Shown piece after piece: positions 59,898-64,000 of a stretch of DNA of 64,000 nucleotides; the first letter of the stretch is position 1, and every line of letters starts with the position of its first letter. The notes beneath the pieces were generated by a model. It ran no database searches, was not told the DNA's origin, and saw only the letters and a list, made by a program, of their open reading frames with translations. Source of the DNA: Locusta migratoria (Eukaryota > Arthropoda > Insecta > Orthoptera > Acrididae); contig CM048744.1 in NCBI GenBank assembly GCA_026315105.1, positions 353,463,168 through 353,527,167 on the forward strand. Reading direction: 5' to 3'. A program made the position numbers and the translations under genes.

Positions 59898-61045
59898 ATT
59901 AGAAATATGTTTTTTTTTTTTTGTATTTCGGCGTCAAGGTGGTGATAAATAATTCACTGGATGTAGACTTTATGAAATACATACTAGTTAGATTTATTTA
60001 TTTAATTGTATTTGAGCTACATCTGTAATTAATTAATAGGCTACAAATAAAAAATTTGTAGTAATTATACTGTAGTTGGATGAAGAGTTGCCAATCAAAT
60101 ATGGATATATGTCAGGTATTAATGGAATAGCTAGGATTTTCTCCTGTTATAAGAAGCAAAGTAAACAGATTTAATAATTGAAATTCTAGGTTGGAATTCA
60201 ACAATGTAATAAGGATAATTTACAACTTGCAACAAAAACGTATGAGAAACTGGCACATGGAAAAGATCCTCACACATACAACACTTACGCTATCAGCCAT
60301 TAGCCTTCTTCAGAAAGAGAGCATTTACACAGTCACACAGCTATCATCTTCTGCTGCCGCACTTTGATTTATGGTGTGGCAGCCAGAATTGATTGTTGTG
60401 TTAATGTGAAGTATGATTGTGTGAATGCTTTCTTTCTGAAGAAGACTAATGGCTAATAACTTAAGTGTTGTATGTGTGTGTGTCTTTTTTTATGTGCCTG
60501 TTGATGTTAATTGTACATCTTTGAGGTGAGTTGTAAACTATCCTCATTTTAAAGTAAACAGATTGTTCAGAATTATTGAACTGAAAGACATTTGCAAATT
60601 GTGAAAGACACTAGTTGTCAAGATGGAGACACACATACACTGAATGTGCTGAGTGTTTGTTTTTTTGGGTTTATATGTAATTTGTACATACAAAATGTGT
60701 CAGAAGTTGGACAATGTTTATGCATTTATGTTTGGAAGAGTAAGAAAATGAAGATACTTTCATTAAACCAAGAATTTGCAAAAATAACTTATTTCCAGTT
60801 GCTGTAGTAAATTAATATTTGAAGGAATTCAGAATTGTGTAGGTCTGTTTTGTATATTTCTTGACATTCCTGGCTTAGCAACACATGTTAGGTCAAAACT
60901 GGTGATGCTCCCTTCCTCTTGTTTTCTCCCTCCCCAAAAATCTCATTCTTCATCTCTAATGATCTCATTGTTGGCTTTTGCAACAGGATAGTCACAGATT
61001 ATTATTGTATGAGCTTTTCATGTATATATTCTATAAACATTTCAT
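59898..61045 (+). repeat. Left arm of a large inverted repeat (family E)
   Basis: The + strand here matches the - strand of 62350-63040: 'gtggtgataaata', 'ggatgtagactttatgaaat', 'gatgaagagttg', 'cagaattattgaa', 'aaagacatttgcaa', 'aatttgcaaaaata', 'ttattattgtatgagctttt'. A fold-back element (60185-60560) and a short extra segment (about 59990-60075) interrupt this arm but not the other. Protein frames are broken and unrecognised. Confidence 0.75.
60185..60560. mobile_element. Fold-back element, family A, nested in the inverted repeat
   Basis: Starts 'ggttggaattcaacaatgta' and 'aataaggataatttacaact', has 'agccttcttcagaaagagag' and its mirror 'ctttctttctgaagaag', and ends 'tgaggtgagttgtaaactat'. 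It is absent from the matching position of the right arm, so it inserted after the arms were formed. Confidence 0.65.
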
Positions 61046-61063
61046 TTGCTGACACTGGAAAGT

Positions 61064-61470
61064 TATGGTTGGAATGTCTCTAATATAAGGATAGGGAGCA
61101 ACTTGCTGTTAAAGTGATTGCTGTGCCATAACATACACGTAGATTAGATTATCACATTTACAAATATTTAAATTTTTGTCCACAGCCTTCATCAGGAAAA
61201 GATAGAAGCATTCACACAATCACTGAGGCATACCGTGCACAATTGGCCACCATCTCTGGCTGCTCCAGAGCAACTAGCATCTGTACTACGAGTTGAGGAG
61301 GAGGGGGGGGGGGACATGGGGTGTGGAGGATATTGTTCAAGGATGGGGATAGAACATTCCATGCTGTGTGGGAGTGTTTCAAAGCACTGTTATGTGGTAA
61401 TGTGAAATGCTGCAGCTTTAAAGGCAGTAAAGGGAAAGGTTGGTGGTGAGGAAAAGGGGAAATGTAGAGG

Positions 61471-61540
<70 letters not shown>

Positions 61541-61915
61541 TAAAATTGAAGGGACAGTGAGGCAAACCTCCCCTTTTTTGGGTCCCTATACCTTCCCATT
61601 ACTGCATTCCAGGCTGCATCCCACAGTCCCACTTCACCATACAGTGCAGAAATTTCTATTCTCACTCTTTACCACTCCACATTCATCCTCACTCAATCTC
61701 AAAATGCTAGCTATGCTGGGACGATCTACGATAGTGGTCACATGTGCATCAGTTATTGGGTGACTGTATTTGTATATTTTTGTGATGAATGCTGTGGCCG
61801 AAACTTTAACTTTTTGTGAATGTGTTCATCTATTCTACATGCCTGTCTGCAGCTCAGTGATTGTTTTTACAGTGAGTTACTACCTATTCTCATATTTTTG
61901 ACATTCCCTCCCAGA
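61064..61915. mobile_element. Terminal-inverted-repeat element, family F
   Basis: The left end 'atggttggaatgtctctaat' / 'aaggatagggagcaac' is similar to the reverse complement of the right end ('gggaatgtcaaaaatatgag' / 'aataggtagtaact'), with similarity going on for about 200 bp ('cacagccttcatcag' vs 'cacagcattcatcac', the inverted form of a 'gaatgctgtggcc' stretch). A (GT)n run (61473-61534) and 'tgcattccaggctgcatccc' lie inside. Confidence 0.55.
61473..61534. repeat. (GT)n microsatellite
   Basis: About 30 GT units. Confidence 0.95.
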
Positions 61916-61989
61916 TTTATCATGTTAGTTATAAAACGTAATCTCCAATGCCCCAATCCCTGTTTGCACCTTATCTTTTTGCTTCCTCT

Positions 61990-62345
61990 ATCCTTTGCTT
62001 TTGCTGCATTCCAAGCTGCATTTCACATCCCCCACATAACACCAGGCAGTAAGAAACATTCTAGCCCCACATCCTTTCCCCTCCCACAAGCATTTACTGT
62101 TGAGATGCAAATTGGGAATTTGGGCCATAGCAGCCAGAGATGGGGTGTAGTGTACATATAAGTTATGCTTTTTGTGTGCAGATACGTATATTATGTGTCT
62201 GATGAAGACTGTGGCCAAAAATTAAAGTTGTGTGAATACAATTGTCTATATTATGTGCCTGTATGTGGCTGAGCGACTGTCTTTTTGAGTATCTACCTAT
62301 CCTTATATTACTGACAATCCAACCAGGACATTCCATTATTAGAGA
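61990..62345. mobile_element. Second, partial family F element
   Basis: It repeats the inner and right parts of the element at 61064-61915: 'tgcattccaagctgcatttc' (here) vs 'tgcattccaggctgcatccc', then 'gatgaagactgtggcc' vs 'gatgaatgctgtggcc', and the end 'ctacctatccttatattact' vs 'ctacctattctcatattttt'. Its own left end is missing. Confidence 0.5.
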
Positions 62346-62349
62346 AAGG

Positions 62350-63040
62350 GATATTCTTGGAATAAATACATGAAAAGCTCATACAATAATAATGTGCGTT
62401 TCTTCTATTGCAAATGACAACAAGAAGACCATTAGAGATGGAGAATGAGATTTTTATTTAATTATTTATTTATTTTCTGTGTTTGAGGCAATGAAGGCAA
62501 GCAACACCAATTTTGACCTTACACAGGATAATAACCTCACACATATGGAAAATCTACAAGAGAGATCTACACAATTCTAAATAACTAAATTCATTCAAAT
62601 ACTAATTTACTACAACAGCTGGAAAAAGCTATTTTTGCAAATTCTTGGGTTGTTAAAAGTACCTTCATTTTCTTCATTTGCACAACATAAATGTGTAAGC
62701 TTTGTCAAACATATGAAATTTCTCTTATGAATACATTAGGAATAAATAAAAAAACACTCGCACAGGGCAGCATCCAGTGTACCTGTTTCTTCATCTGGAC
62801 GACTGGTATCTTAGACAAATTGCAAATGTCTTTTACTTCAATAATTCTGAATGAATTAATATGTTTAATTTGCTTCTTACAACAGGAAAGAGTCTTAACA
62901 ATGCCTTTAATACTGAACAAACATCTGCTATTGGTTGCCAACTCTTCATCCAAGTTGTATGTATTTCATAAAGTCTACATCCAATGAACTATTTATCACC
63001 ACCCTGAAGCAGAAATGTAAACAAATTCCTTTACTAATGT
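62350..63040 (-). repeat. Right arm of the large inverted repeat (family E)
   Basis: Reverse-strand counterpart of 59898-61045 without the nested insertions. It abuts the Penelope-like end at 63041. Reverse-strand open pieces (for example EVKDICNLSKIPVVQMKK) are short and unrecognised. Confidence 0.75.
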
Positions 63041-63234
63041 GATTCTTCAGTTTCTCCCGGCGTATTTGATGATCAAAATATCCACGGGTGTACTGCCGGT
63101 CTATAGTGTCCAACGGGCACAATATTTCGGCGATCATACATGTCGCCATCATCAGGTGAACTGACGGACTGAGCTCCTGGAAACGCGCCGGCACGGAGGT
63201 CCGCACGCTACGGCTGCTCGAAGGGAACTGGGTT
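63041..63234 (-). mobile_element. End of the intact Penelope-like element, with hammerhead-like core
   Basis: Non-coding end downstream of the stop codon on the - strand. It matches 49601-49671 and, in part, 37010-37060. Reverse-strand 63155-63121 reads CTGATGA, T, GGCGA, a 9-nt loop, TCGCC, GAAA, i.e. the invariant bases of a hammerhead core with a 5-bp stem II. Stem III (TATTGTG with CACTATA nearby) has one mismatch and stem I is unconvincing, so activity is uncertain. Hammerhead motifs have been reported in Penelope-like elements. Confidence 0.65.
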
Positions 63235-64000
63235 CTAGCCCGGTAGCGGGCCATTTAAATACCCGCGGCTCGCGGAGCGACCCCTCCGCGGTCCGCGCCC
63301 CGCGCCGCGGCCGCGCAGTGGAACCGATTGCGCCGGCGTCTGAGAAGACGTCGGTGTGAGGGCTCTGTCCGCCGTGGTCGTCACTTCGTTACGTTTGCTA
63401 GATTTACTCTTAATTAACCCAATCGCTGGTTCCCAAGCTTTGCTAAGATTATAGCCAGAGTCACGGTTTATGAGGTCGTCACTTGTGCGAATTTCAATGG
63501 CCTCTCTAACGACGCAGTCGCAGTATCTCGACGTCTGTACCAAAATCCTAGTGTGTTCATACTCCATGGCGTGATTCTCCGACAAACAATGTTCAGCGAC
63601 CGCCGACTTGCTCGGATACATCAAACGTGTGTGCCTCTGGTGTTCAACGCATCGATCCTCGACGGTACGCATCGTCTGTCCAATATATGACTTTCCACAC
63701 TGACACGGAATCTGGTACACGCCCGCCTTCCTCAAACCGAGATCATCTTTAGCGCTCCCCACCAGTACACGAATTTTATTCGGCGGACAAAAAACAGTTC
63801 CAACCTGGTGTTTTCTCAAAATGCGGGCGATCTTCCCTGAGAGTGCGCCGGTATATGGAACGAACGCAGTGCCTACATCCTCCCTTGCGTTTTCATCCGT
63901 TTCCACAGGTTGTGTTGTAGTGGTTGGGCGGAGAGCCCGCTGAATCTGCCACTCTGAGTACCCATTTTTTCGAAATACAGTTCTCAGGTGTTCCAATTCC
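63235..64000 (-). CDS. Penelope-like element protein, C-terminal part with GIY-YIG endonuclease (partial)
   Basis: Penelope-like retroelements encode one protein with RT followed by a GIY-YIG nuclease that nicks target DNA. Here the - strand frame is open from the window edge to TAG at 63235-63237; the RT lies beyond the window, and the first codon seen is not a start. It begins ELEHLRTVFRKNGYSEWQ, the region following RT, then a cysteine pair and GVYQIPCQCGKSYIGQT (GVY and YIG, about 63725-63675), the conserved R in RTVEDRCVEH, SAVAEHCLSENHAMEYEH and the catalytic-type E in VREAIEI. A basic Arg/Gly-rich tail (RGRGAGRGPRRGRSASRG) closes it. No stop or frameshift over 255 residues and high GC content against an AT-rich region suggest a recent insertion. 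The 35845-37100 copy is related. Confidence 0.85.
   Translation of the reverse strand, partial: ELEHLRTVFRKNGYSEWQIQRALRPTTTTQPVETDENAREDVGTAFVPYTGALSGKIARILRKHQVGTVFCPPNKIRVLVGSAKDDLGLRKAGVYQIPCQCGKSYIGQTMRTVEDRCVEHQRHTRLMYPSKSAVAEHCLSENHAMEYEHTRILVQTSRYCDCVVREAIEIRTSDDLINRDSGYNLSKAWEPAIGLIKSKSSKRNEVTTTADRALTPTSSQTPAQSVPLRGRGAGRGPRRGRSASRGYLNGPLPG

Larger units (their letters stand above)
40721..64000 (+). other. Region downstream of the stop: 3' UTR and/or further intron, mostly repeats
   Basis: No further exon could be supported. The stretch right after the stop probably begins a 3' UTR; AATAAA-type hexamers occur at 42303-42308 and later near 43584, but none is proven. Alternatively the gene continues to other finger exons outside the window. 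Stretches 40730-41630, 41810-42840, 42910-44910, 45010-45510, 45860-46060, 46110-47250, 47345-49600, 50650-52840, 54075-55110, 56930-57350 and 58620-59890 hold no gene or element I can name. Confidence 0.55.

Noticed and set aside
62691..62987. A 98-codon frame with Cys residues as a further zinc-finger exon
   Set aside because: CKLC is present but no paired histidines at finger spacing; the sequence is the inverted-repeat arm.
1..64000. CRISPR array, operon, phage or bacterial system
   Set aside because: No evenly spaced repeats with unique spacers, no dense bacterial-type coding and clear eukaryotic splicing and retroelements.

Overview
The window is eukaryotic and most likely comes from an orthopteran insect with a very large genome (grasshopper or locust type). 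It has tiny exons separated by introns of about 20 kb, AT-rich non-coding DNA, GT-AG splice sites, long microsatellites and dense, mostly decayed transposable elements. Two copies of a tRNA-derived SINE (24091-24285 on +, about 41637-41805 on -) look like the SgSINE family I remember from the desert locust; that species hint is recollection, not a search result. There are no operons, CRISPR arrays or bacterial genes.

The only host gene I can support is on the + strand. Four exons (904-1104, 19511-19640, 39981-40067, 40266-40720) have matching splice phases and join into one open reading frame ending at the stop at 40718-40720. They encode a Pro/Ser-rich, acidic linker followed by a pair of C2H2 zinc fingers and a Gln/Pro-rich tail. 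This is the usual 3' half of an insect BTB (or related) zinc-finger transcription factor of the broad / tramtrack / lola / abrupt / fruitless group; a BTB domain would lie left of the window. The last intron (40068-40265, 198 nt) is a multiple of three and has no in-frame stop, so keeping it would insert 66 residues. I saw no other convincing host exon.

The rest is mobile DNA inside introns 1 and 2 and downstream of the stop. Main pieces: a decayed IS630/Tc1-like DDE transposase (4325-5510); an I-type LINE with 5' leader repeats, gag-like ORF1, AP endonuclease and reverse transcriptase (7400-11912), a second copy of its leader cut off at a CA repeat (14945-15490), and a related RT / RNase H 3' part (24960-26580); a jockey/CR1-like LINE 3' half with an A-rich tail (31045-33000); a reverse-strand LINE 3' end (15845-16790) and a weaker one (23230-23830); Penelope-like elements at 35845-37100 (broken), 56350-56700 (fragment), 49601-49725 (inverted end only) and 63041-64000 (reading frame intact to the window edge, GIY-YIG endonuclease); pogo-like elements (13470-14553, 57360-58560); and a Harbinger-like element with TTA target duplications (52849-54069). 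Several further terminal-inverted-repeat or fold-back families are present, including a set near 2.8, 20.9, 27.2 and 60.3 kb.

The items most worth a second look are a hammerhead-ribozyme-like core at the end of the intact Penelope-like element, the head-to-head element end at 49.6 kb, a large inverted repeat around 61-62 kb with nested insertions, the 3'-truncated LINE leader copy, and the in-frame retained-intron option in the zinc-finger gene. I found no clearly new biological system.
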